In this document: positions 11,481-21,290 of the stretch, one piece after another
Numbering within the stretch: the first letter of the stretch is position 1
Layout of the letters: every line of letters starts with the position of its first letter
Assembly: GCF_902830275.1 (NCBI RefSeq)
Contig: NZ_CADESW010000001.1
Location: 802,036 to 866,035, forward strand
Source of the DNA: Burkholderia stagnalis
GTDB taxonomy: Bacteria; Pseudomonadota; Gammaproteobacteria; Burkholderiales; Burkholderiaceae
Reading direction: 5' to 3'
Length of the DNA: 64,000 nt
The notes under the pieces: generated by a model
What the model saw: only the letters and a program-made list of their open reading frames with translations
What the model was told of the DNA's origin: nothing
The model's database searches: none
Program-made: the position numbers and the translations under genes

Positions 11481-11573
11481 GACTATCCTTTTTATAAGGG
11501 TGGGCGCCGATTCGACAGCGGCCGCGCGCCGTGGCCGCCTGAAACCTGTGGGCCGCTTCGCCGCTCGCCGCGC

Positions 11574-12716
<1,143 letters not shown>

Positions 12717-12753
12717 GCTTTTTCTCCTGATCCTGACGACGGGCGCAACCCGC

Positions 12754-13584
12754 TCAACCCTTGACCGCGCCGGCCGTGAGGCCGGACACGATATGCCGCT
12801 GGAACACCAGCACCAGCAGCACGAGCGGCACGGTGACGATGACCGACGCGGCCATGATGGTTCCCCACGGCAGCTCGTAGCTGCTCGCGCCGGAGATCAT
12901 CGTGATCGCCACCGGCACGGTGCGCTGCGACGACGAGATCGTGAAGGTGAGCGCGAACAGGAACTCGTTCCATGCCGACACGAACGCGAGCAGCGACGTC
13001 GCGGCGAGCGCCGGCCGCAACAGCGGCAGGAAGATCCGGAAGATCAGCGTGAACACGCCGACGCCGTCGACCAGCGCCGCTTCCTCCAGCTCGCGCGGCA
13101 GCTCGCGCATGAAGGTGACGAGGATCCAGATCGTGAACGGCAGCGTGAAGATCAGGTCCGACAGCACGAGCGCGCCGAGGCGGTCGTACAGGCCGAGCGC
13201 GCGGACCAGCTCGAACAGGCCCGACAGGATCGCGACCTGCGGAAACATCGACACACCGAGGATGCACATCATCAGCACCCCGCGCCCGCGAAACGACACG
13301 CGGCCGAGCGCATATGCGGCGAGCACCGACACCGCGAGCGACAGCGCCACCGCGCCGCCGGCCACGCACACCGAGTTCAGCAGGTACGCGCCGAACGGCT
13401 GGTCGCGGAACAACTGGCGATAGTTGTCGAGCGACGGGCTCGACGGGAACAGCGACGTATCGAACAACGCGTCGCCGTGCTTGATCGACGTGCCGATCAT
13501 GTAGACGAACGGGAACAGCGCGATCACCAGCACGAGCGCCGACAGCAGCCCGTGGATCGCGATCTCGAACGGATGCTTCTTCAT
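12754..13584 (-). CDS. thuG: ABC sugar permease, ThuG/MalG type
   Basis: A 276-residue inner-membrane protein with six predicted helices. The EAA loop that contacts the ATPase is EEAALVDGVGVFTLIFRIFLP (in parts EEAALVDGVG and FRIFLPLLRPAL). It begins one base after the stop of the partner permease gene, consistent with a co-translated permease heterodimer. Confidence 0.87.
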   Translation of the reverse strand: MKKHPFEIAIHGLLSALVLVIALFPFVYMIGTSIKHGDALFDTSLFPSSPSLDNYRQLFRDQPFGAYLLNSVCVAGGAVALSLAVSVLAAYALGRVSFRGRGVLMMCILGVSMFPQVAILSGLFELVRALGLYDRLGALVLSDLIFTLPFTIWILVTFMRELPRELEEAALVDGVGVFTLIFRIFLPLLRPALAATSLLAFVSAWNEFLFALTFTISSSQRTVPVAITMISGASSYELPWGTIMAASVIVTVPLVLLVLVFQRHIVSGLTAGAVKG

Positions 13585-13585
13585 G

Positions 13586-14542
<957 letters not shown>

Positions 14543-14616
14543 GCGATGTCTCCTGCGGGGCCGGCGCCGTCAGGCTGCCGGCCGGATCGATCGGGCGTGG
14601 GCGCGGGGCGTTGCGC

Positions 14617-15894
14617 TCAGCGCCAGTTGCCGCCCGGCGCGAGCCGGTTCAGCGACGCGGCGAGCCGCGCGAGCGCGCCCGACGCGGTGTCGCTGCCGGC
14701 GAGCACGTCGTGCGCGGCGTTCCAGAACTGGTTGCTGACCTGGTTGTACTTCGCGCCGGTGACCGTCGACGGCCGCGCGACCGCGCTGCTGAAGGTCGGC
14801 AGCAGGTCGGCCATGAACGGGTTGGCCTGCAGGATGTCCTTGTCGTGGTAGAGCGCCGGCATGGTCGGATTGAACGACGCCTGCACCGCGCGCATCTTCT
14901 GCACCTCGGCGCTCGACAGGTACATCACGAGCTCGGCGGCCAGCTTCGGGTTCGGCGAATAGCGCGACACGGCGAGCTGCCAGCCGCCGAGCGCCGCGGC
15001 CGGGCGGCCGTCCGCGCCGCCCTTCGGCAGCGGCGCGATGCCCACCTTGCCCTTGATCGGGCTGCCGGTGCGATTGGCGATCGCCCATGCATACGGCCAG
15101 TTGCGCATGAACACCGCGTTACCGGCCTGGAACACGCCGCGCGCTTCTTCCTCGCCGTAGTTCAGCACCGCCTTCGGGCTGATCGTGCCGACCCACTTCG
15201 CCGACTGGTCGAGCGCCTTGACCGCGCCCGGGTTGTCGATCGTCACGCGGCCCTTGTCGTCGATCACGGTGCCGCCGTTGTAGCTCGCGACCCATTCGAG
15301 CGCGGCGCAGGTCAGCCCTTCGTACGCGCGCCCCTGCCACACGTAGCCCCACATCTTCTCGCTGCCCGCGGCGCGCTCGCCGGCCTGGATCTTGCGCGCG
15401 GTCGCGTCGAGCTCGTCCCACGTCGCCGGCACCTTCGCGCGGTACTTGTCGAGCAGGTCCTTGCGGTAGTACAGCAGCCCCGTGTCGATGAACCACGGCA
15501 TCGCGACGAGCTTGCCGTTCACGGTGTCGTTCGCGACGATGCTCGGGAACGACTGGGCCTCCTGCCCCTTGCTGTACGGCTTCAGGTCGATCAGGTGGTT
15601 CGCGAGGATGCCCGGCCAGACCGTGTCGATCTGCATCACGTCGATCTTGTCCGAGCCGCTGCCGAGCAGTTGCTGGTACAGCGCGAGCGTCTCGCTCGAG
15701 TTGTTGGGCATGCTGATGAACTCGACCTCGTTGCCGGTCTTCTCGGCCCAACGCTTCGCCGAGACCTGGCAAATGTCCTGGTCGACGCCGGCCGCGCCGC
15801 ACGCGATCCGCAGCGTCGCCGCGCCGGCCGTGCCGGCCATCGTCGCCATCGCGGCGAGCGTCATCGTCAGCAATCCAGCCTTGAGCTTCGTCAT
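14617..15894 (-). CDS. thuE: ABC sugar-binding protein, ThuE/MalE type
   Basis: A 425-residue periplasmic solute-binding protein with signal peptide (residues ~1-25, ending AGTAGA). The mature sequence is of the extracellular solute-binding family 1: a TLRIACGAAG start, KIDVMQIDTVWPG, PWFIDTGLLYYRKDLL, WGYVWQGRAYEGL and a GGWQLAVSRYSPN block. As first gene of the operon it follows a 150-base intergenic region likely to hold the operon promoter. Trehalose or a related disaccharide is the expected ligand, inferred from thuA/thuB downstream. Confidence 0.86.
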   Translation of the reverse strand: MTKLKAGLLTMTLAAMATMAGTAGAATLRIACGAAGVDQDICQVSAKRWAEKTGNEVEFISMPNNSSETLALYQQLLGSGSDKIDVMQIDTVWPGILANHLIDLKPYSKGQEAQSFPSIVANDTVNGKLVAMPWFIDTGLLYYRKDLLDKYRAKVPATWDELDATARKIQAGERAAGSEKMWGYVWQGRAYEGLTCAALEWVASYNGGTVIDDKGRVTIDNPGAVKALDQSAKWVGTISPKAVLNYGEEEARGVFQAGNAVFMRNWPYAWAIANRTGSPIKGKVGIAPLPKGGADGRPAAALGGWQLAVSRYSPNPKLAAELVMYLSSAEVQKMRAVQASFNPTMPALYHDKDILQANPFMADLLPTFSSAVARPSTVTGAKYNQVSNQFWNAAHDVLAGSDTASGALARLAASLNRLAPGGNWR

Positions 15895-16044
15895 CGGGTG
15901 TGTCTCCAGTATCGTTCGAATCGTGCGACCCGGTGCCGCGCTCGCGCCGCCGGGTGCCGTGGGTGTATGAGACTCCAGTCCCGTTAATCGAAAATTTCGG
16001 AAACGCGGCCCGCCATTAACAATCGAAACAATCGGCCACGCGGC
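15895..16044 (-). promoter_or_regulatory. Upstream region of the thu operon with candidate operator
   Basis: This 150-base gap between the hybrid kinase stop and thuE is the natural place for the operon promoter. It is locally AT-richer than its flanks. CGAAA-A-TTTCG (15989-15999) is a tight dyad, GTTAAT (15983-15988) and ATTAAC (16015-16020) form a wider dyad, and AATCGAAA occurs twice (15987-15994 and 16021-16028, the second just past the gap). These could be binding sites for the adjacent response regulator or another regulator. No boxes could be assigned with confidence. Confidence 0.35.
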
Positions 16045-18756
16045 TCAGGCGAGCAGCGCGGCGAGCGCCGCGAGGTCGAACGGCTTCGGCACGAACGGCA
16101 GGTCCGCGCGCCAGTCGGGGTGGGCCTGGTGGATTTCGGGCGGCAGGCCCGAGGTCAGCGCGACGCGCTGCGCGGGCCAGCGCTCGGCGAGCCGCGCGGC
16201 GAACGCGATGCCGCTGCCGCCCGCGCCGAGCGAGATGTCCGACAGCACGAGCGTGACGGGGCCGTGCTCGGCGAGCCAGCCGAGCGCGGCATCGCCGGTC
16301 GCGACCGCGTCGGCCTGCGCGCCGAGCGCCGCGAACTGGCTGAGCGCCGTGTCGCGCACCTCGGGGTCGTCGTCGACCACCAGCACGCGCGCGCCGCCGG
16401 CCCGCGCGGCGGCGGGCGCGGCGGGCGCGGCGGGCGCGGCGGGCGCGGCGGGCGCGACGGGAGCGACGGGAGCGACGGGAGCGACGGGCGCGACGGGCGC
16501 GACGAGCACGGCGGGCACGGCGGGCACGGCGGGCGCCGCCGCATCGCGCCGCTCGGGCGCAGCGCTTTCCGGCAGCCACAGCTCGACCCGCGTGCCGCGG
16601 CCGACCTCGCTGTGGATCCGCAGGTCGCCGCCGCTCTGGCGCACGAAGCCGTACACGCTGCTGAGGCCGAGCCCGCTGCCCTCGCCCGCCGCCTTGGTCG
16701 TGAAGAACGGCTCGATCACCTTGTCGAGCAGGACCGGCGCGATCCCGCAGCCGGTATCGGTCACGCTCAGCACGACCGCGCCCGCGGCGGCCGCGCCTTC
16801 GCCCGCCATCGGCTCGCGGCGCGCGGCCAGCGTCAGCGTGCCGCCTTCCGGCATCGCGGCGGCGCTGTTGAGCGCGAGGTTCAGCACCGCATTCTCGAGC
16901 TGGCCGCGGTCGACGTTCACCCACAGCGGCTCGGCGGCCGGCTCCAGCACGACGTTCACGCGCTGGCCTGCCGAATATTCGACGAGATCGAGCATCTCCG
17001 CGAGCATCGCCCGCACCGACATCCGCTCGGCCTGCAACGGCTGGCGGCGCGCGAACGCGAGCAGCCGCCGCGTGAGGCGCGACGCGCGCTCGGCCGCGCG
17101 GCGCGCCCGCTCGGCCATCGTCTGCGCGTCCCGCTGCCCGTCCAGGCGCGGCAGCAGCAGCTCCAGGTTGCCGAGGATCGCGACCAGGAAGTTGTTGAAA
17201 TCGTGCGCGACGCCGCCCGTCAGCTGGCCGAGCACGTCCATCTTCTGCGCCTGGCGCAGTTCCGCCTCGACCGCGCGCCGGCTCGTCAGGTCGCGGCACA
17301 CCGCGACCCAGCCGCCGTCCGGCAGCGGCTGGCAGTGGAACTCGAGGATCCGCTGGTCGCGCAGGTGCAGTTCGGCCGACGCGGCGATGCGTGCGCCGTC
17401 CGACGTGCGGGTCGCGGTGTCGCGCGACACCTCGCGCCAGCGCGCGGGCGGCGCGATCGCGCGCCGCAGCGCCGCGAGCGGCAGGCCCGCCCGCAACGCG
17501 TCGGCGTCGATCCCGAGCAGCGTCGCGAAGGTCGGATTCCACGCGATCAGGCTGCCGTGCGCGTCGTGCACCGACACGCCGTCGTTCATCGAGTTCAGCA
17601 CCGACTCCTGCAGGCGGCGCTGCGCCTCGAGCCCGTGGGTCAGCCGCTCCTTCTCGATCAGGTTGGTGCGGAACACCTCGAACGCGCGCGCCAGTTCGCC
17701 GATCTCGTCGGGCCGGTGCGTCGACGGCATCCGGTCCGACGTGATGCCCTTCGCGAGGCGCGCCATCACGCGCGTCATCGCCTGCAGCTTCTGCAGGATG
17801 CGGCTCGCGTACGCGACGCCGAGCAGCGCGACCGCGACGCCCGCGATCGCCAGCAGCAGCAGCCCCGACTGGCTCGACACCGCGACCTTGCGCACCTTGT
17901 CGCTGCGCTCGCTCGCGATCTGCCGCAGGCGCTCGACGTAGCGCGCCGACTTGCCGCTCAGGTGGTCGGCATGGCCGCGCAGCAGCGTGACGAGGTAGCC
18001 CGTCTGCGCTTCGCTCGCGAGAAACTCGCGGCGCACCGCGAACACGCTGCGCGTGCCGCCGTCGAGCTGCTGCAGCGCGTCGGCGAGCGCCGGCTGGCGA
18101 CGATCCTCGCCGCGTTCGCGCACGCGCAGCCACAGCGCCTCGTTGTCGCTTTCGGCGCTGCCGAGCTCCGCCGCGTTCGCGGCCTGCAACGCGCCGGCGG
18201 TGCGCGCCCAGATCTCGAGCAGCGTCGGCGCGCGCTGCGCGATCAGGCTCTTGTCGCGCGCGATGCGCTCGCCGATGCGGTCGTTCGCGATGCGCAGCTC
18301 GCCCAGCTCCTCCTTGAGCTGCCGCTGCCGGCCCGACACGATCAGCAACCGCGCGAGATCCTGGTCGATCGCGTCGAGATCGTCGACCACCGCGAGCCGC
18401 TCGCCGGCCTTCGCGGCCGGGCCCGGCTGCCGGCCGAAGCCCGGCGACAGCCGCCGGATGTCGCCGAGCAGGCCGCGCAGCAGCTCGGTGTCGTTGTGCA
18501 GCAGGTCCGGCGAATCGGTCAGCATCATGCTCGGCGCAACCGCCGCAAGCTGCGCGACCTTGTCCGACAGCTCCAGCGCGCGGGCGATCTCGGGTACCAC
18601 GTTCGCCTCGTACTCGTCGAGCGCGTTCTGGTTCGCGCGCATGCCGAGCACGCCGACCACGACGACCGCGAGCGTGATCCCGAACAGCAGCAGGAAGGTC
18701 GCGATCAGCTTGGCGCGGACACTCCACGGCGGCAACAGCCGGAACGGGGCGCGCAT
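16045..18756 (-). CDS. Hybrid sensor histidine kinase with receiver domain
   Basis: A 903-residue membrane sensor. Order: TM1 (~15-40), periplasmic helical sensor (~41-300), TM2, HAMP (~325-380), PAS (~385-490), HisKA with phospho-acceptor His in GGVAHDFNN, HATPase_c with N box (NAVLNLALNSAAAMP) and G boxes (DTGCGI, GSGLGLSSVYGFV), a Pro/Ala/Val linker (~737-788) and a receiver (789-903, acceptor Asp840 in LSDISL). It probably phosphorylates the OmpR-type regulator encoded four bases upstream. The linker is coded by a 9-bp tandem repeat. Adjacency to the thu operon suggests control of sugar uptake, an inference. Confidence 0.88.
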   Translation of the reverse strand: MRAPFRLLPPWSVRAKLIATFLLLFGITLAVVVVGVLGMRANQNALDEYEANVVPEIARALELSDKVAQLAAVAPSMMLTDSPDLLHNDTELLRGLLGDIRRLSPGFGRQPGPAAKAGERLAVVDDLDAIDQDLARLLIVSGRQRQLKEELGELRIANDRIGERIARDKSLIAQRAPTLLEIWARTAGALQAANAAELGSAESDNEALWLRVRERGEDRRQPALADALQQLDGGTRSVFAVRREFLASEAQTGYLVTLLRGHADHLSGKSARYVERLRQIASERSDKVRKVAVSSQSGLLLLAIAGVAVALLGVAYASRILQKLQAMTRVMARLAKGITSDRMPSTHRPDEIGELARAFEVFRTNLIEKERLTHGLEAQRRLQESVLNSMNDGVSVHDAHGSLIAWNPTFATLLGIDADALRAGLPLAALRRAIAPPARWREVSRDTATRTSDGARIAASAELHLRDQRILEFHCQPLPDGGWVAVCRDLTSRRAVEAELRQAQKMDVLGQLTGGVAHDFNNFLVAILGNLELLLPRLDGQRDAQTMAERARRAAERASRLTRRLLAFARRQPLQAERMSVRAMLAEMLDLVEYSAGQRVNVVLEPAAEPLWVNVDRGQLENAVLNLALNSAAAMPEGGTLTLAARREPMAGEGAAAAGAVVLSVTDTGCGIAPVLLDKVIEPFFTTKAAGEGSGLGLSSVYGFVRQSGGDLRIHSEVGRGTRVELWLPESAAPERRDAAAPAVPAVPAVLVAPVAPVAPVAPVAPVAPAAPAAPAAPAAPAAARAGGARVLVVDDDPEVRDTALSQFAALGAQADAVATGDAALGWLAEHGPVTLVLSDISLGAGGSGIAFAARLAERWPAQRVALTSGLPPEIHQAHPDWRADLPFVPKPFDLAALAALLA
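16411..16536. repeat. In-frame 9-bp tandem repeat (14 units) in kinase linker
   Basis: Fourteen consecutive 9-base units: five of GGCGGGCGC, three of GACGGGAGC, two of GACGGGCGC, then four diverged units. On the coding strand they encode three-residue steps (AP-V or AP-A) joining the kinase core to the receiver. Because the unit is a multiple of three, copy-number change would alter linker length without a frameshift. Confidence 0.9.
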
Positions 18757-18760
18757 CGCG

Positions 18761-19483
18761 TCACACGCGCACGACGGGCACCGCGAACACGTAGCCGACG
18801 CCGCGCTGCGTGCGGATGTAGGTCGGCTGCTCGGGGTTCGGTTCGATCTTGCGGCGCAGCCGCAGGATCAGCACGTCGATCGTGCGGTCGTAGACGTCGA
18901 TGCCGAAGCCGCGCGTGTGTTCGAGCAGCTGGTCGCGCGACCACACGCGCGACGGCTGCTGCACCATCGCGGCGAGCAGCTCGAACTCGCCCTGCGTGAG
19001 CGCGCACGCGCCGGCCGCGCCCGTCAGCGTGCGCGCGGCGAGGTCCATCGTCCAGCCGTCGAAGCAGAAGCGCGGGCCGCCGCCGTTCGCCGCGGGGCGC
19101 GGCATCGACAGCTCGGTCGTGCGCCGCAGCTGCGCGCGCACCCGCGCGATCAGCTCGCGCCCGGAGAACGGCTTGGTGACGAAATCGTCGGCCGCCGTTT
19201 CGAGGCCGAGCACGCGGTCCGTCTCGTCGCCGAGGCCGCTGATCATGATGATCGACACGTCCGAGCGCCGCCGCAGCTCGCGCGCGACCGTCATGCCGTC
19301 TTCCCCGCGCAGCTTCAGGTCGAGGATGACGAGCGCGTGCGGCGCGGCCGCCAGCTTCTGCTGCATCTGCGCGGCGCTGTCGACCGCCGACACCTCGAAC
19401 CCGGCTTCTTCCAGCACGCCCTTCAGCCAGGCGCGCACCTCCGGATCGTCGTCCAGTACCAGGATCCGATGTTTTTCTGACAT
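18761..19483 (-). CDS. OmpR-family response regulator
   Basis: A 240-residue two-component regulator. The receiver (residues ~5-120) has acidic pocket DDD in VLDDDPEV, acceptor Asp in LVILDLKLRG and Lys in VTKPFSGRE. The DNA-binding winged helix (~140-235) ends with the typical RTIDVLILRLRRKIEP and RGVGYVF blocks. The ATG at 19483 is preceded at 7-8 bases by GGAGGAG, which decides the start against longer frames upstream. It precedes the hybrid kinase by four bases; the two are almost certainly co-transcribed. Confidence 0.9.
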   Translation of the reverse strand: MSEKHRILVLDDDPEVRAWLKGVLEEAGFEVSAVDSAAQMQQKLAAAPHALVILDLKLRGEDGMTVARELRRRSDVSIIMISGLGDETDRVLGLETAADDFVTKPFSGRELIARVRAQLRRTTELSMPRPAANGGGPRFCFDGWTMDLAARTLTGAAGACALTQGEFELLAAMVQQPSRVWSRDQLLEHTRGFGIDVYDRTIDVLILRLRRKIEPNPEQPTYIRTQRGVGYVFAVPVVRV

Positions 19484-20354
19484 GCGTGTTCTCCTCCATG
19501 CCGGTCGCGCGCGCCGATGGGTCGACGTTCCACCCGGCCGCCCGGTGCGGGCCGGCACATCCGTCGGTATGAGGCGGGGCCGCTGCCGATCGCGCGGCCC
19601 CCGCCGGAAGCGAATGTTGGCCGATACCGGGCGAACCTGGCAAGGTCCGGCGCCGGCAGGCCGCGGCCGGAACACGGGCGCGGGGCGTCCAACGTCACGA
19701 AATCGCGGCGGAAATGCGTCGCGATCGGTGAATACCCTGCCCCGGGATCGACGGCCGGCCGCGCGCGCGATCGCATCCGGCCGCCCCGCGCGGCGCGGTA
19801 TCGGCACGATGCGCATCACGTCGCATCGACAAAACCGATCCCGGTGCGGCAATCGACATCGAATGCGCGATCGCCGCGCGATTCGCATCGGCATTCAATC
19901 ACGGCCGATTCGAATTCCGTGGTAAAGCCACGCGCGGCATGTCGCCGCGAACAGCGCGCTCAAAAAAATTCTCGAGCGAAATCCCCGCATCGCCGCCCGG
20001 CATGCCGCCCCGCTCGACCGTGTCGGCCAGCGCCCTCACTGCCAAAACGATTCAACAGACGAAATGCTTGCACATCACCGATTCGCGCCCGGCCACCAAA
20101 AATCCATGAAAAACCGCGCGCCGGCATTGCGTCGCATTCGCGCCCGCATTCGCCGGCATGCGACGGAAATGCGATTCCCGGCGTCATCGAAAACCCCGCC
20201 CCAATCCCGATCGATCGTGCGTATCCGCCGATTTCGTGCGCGCAACAATGGTATTGCCGCGCGACAGGGAGCCATGCGGCCGTCTTGCCATTCGCATGGA
20301 TCGCGTACGCGGCGGTTTCACAACGCCAATCACTTTCCAACCGAGGACACATCC
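19484..20354. other. Long intergenic region between divergent regulator and rpfF
   Basis: About 870 bases containing no gene I can support. It must hold the promoters of the response regulator (reading left) and of rpfF (reading right). Composition is irregular, with GC clearly lower near 19900-20350 than in the coding flanks and several short runs of ATTCGC/GCATTCG-like words. Frames opened from 20064 run in phase into rpfF but have low-complexity, basic translations with no domain sense. No clear -35/-10 pair was identified. Confidence 0.5.
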
Positions 20355-21218
20355 ATGCAACTCCAATCACACCCTGCATGCCGGCCGTTCCACGAAGCCG
20401 GCGAATTGACGCAACTGATGGCCTACTACGAAGAAGGCCGCAATGTCATGTGGATGATGCTTCGCTCCGAACCGCGACCCTGCTTCAACCAGCAGCTCGT
20501 GACCGACATCATTCACCTCGCGCGCGTCGCGCGCGAGACCGGGCTGCCGTTCGACTTCTGGGTCACGGGCTCGCTCGTGCCCGAGCTGTTCAACGTCGGG
20601 GGCGACCTGAGCTTCTTCGTCGACGCGATCCGCAGCGGCAGGCGCGACCTGCTGATGGCCTACGCACGCTCCTGCATCGACGGCGTGTGCGAGATCTACT
20701 CGGGCTTCGGCACCGGCGCGGTGTCGATCGCGATGGTCGAGGGCAGCGCGCTCGGCGGCGGACTCGAGGCCGCGCTCGCGCATCACTACGTGCTCGCGCA
20801 GAAGGGCGTGAAGCTCGGCTTCCCCGAGGTCGCGTTCAACCTGTTCCCGGGCATGGGCGGCTATTCGTTCGTCACGCGCAAGGCCGACCGCCGCGTCGCG
20901 GAAGACCTGATCACGAACGGCGAGCCGCACGTCGCCGAGTGGTACGCGGATCACGGGCTGGTCGACCAGACCTTCGATGCGGGCGACGCGTATCTCGCGA
21001 CGCGCACCTTCATCGACGTGCTGCGGCCGAAGCTGAACGGCGTGCGCGCGATGCTGCGCGCGCGTCAGCGCGTGTTTCCGCTGTCGCGCTCGGAGCTGAT
21101 GGACATCACGGAGGACTGGGTGCGCGCGGCGTTCACGATCGAGCCGAAGGATCTCGCGTACATGGAACGCCTGGTGATGCTGCAGAACCGGCGCGTGTCG
21201 AAGCTGCGCCCGGTGTAA
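20355..21218 (+). CDS. rpfF: RpfF: cis-2-dodecenoic acid (BDSF) synthase
   Basis: A 287-residue crotonase-fold enzyme, the expected length for Burkholderia RpfF. Catalytic glutamates are visible at E138 (GGGLEAAL) and E158 (GFPEVAFN), with the oxyanion-loop signature GSALGGG just before the first. RpfF has dual dehydratase and thioesterase activity on 3-hydroxydodecanoyl-ACP, releasing the diffusible signal BDSF. The ATG at 20355 is chosen to match family length; upstream extension is not conserved-looking. It is convergent with rpfR, the BDSF receptor, as in B. cenocepacia. Confidence 0.93.
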   Translation: MQLQSHPACRPFHEAGELTQLMAYYEEGRNVMWMMLRSEPRPCFNQQLVTDIIHLARVARETGLPFDFWVTGSLVPELFNVGGDLSFFVDAIRSGRRDLLMAYARSCIDGVCEIYSGFGTGAVSIAMVEGSALGGGLEAALAHHYVLAQKGVKLGFPEVAFNLFPGMGGYSFVTRKADRRVAEDLITNGEPHVAEWYADHGLVDQTFDAGDAYLATRTFIDVLRPKLNGVRAMLRARQRVFPLSRSELMDITEDWVRAAFTIEPKDLAYMERLVMLQNRRVSKLRPV

Positions 21219-21254
21219 TCCCGGCCGTCGATGCCTGACGGCACGGCCTTGCGG

Positions 21255-21290
21255 GAAAGTTCAGGCGATGAGCCTGAACTTTCTCTTTTC
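21255..21290 (+). terminator. Intrinsic terminator of rpfF overlapping the rpfR 3' end
   Basis: GAAAGTTCAGGC (21255-21266) and GCCTGAACTTTC (21272-21283) form a perfect 12-bp stem with a GATGA loop, followed on the plus strand by the T-rich TCTTTTC. It starts 37 bases after the rpfF stop. The stem contains the rpfR stop codon and its last codons (opposite strand). Confidence 0.7.

Noticed and set aside
20064..20354. N-terminal extension of rpfF
   Set aside because: Basic low-complexity residues upstream; the ATG at 20355 gives exactly the known RpfF length.
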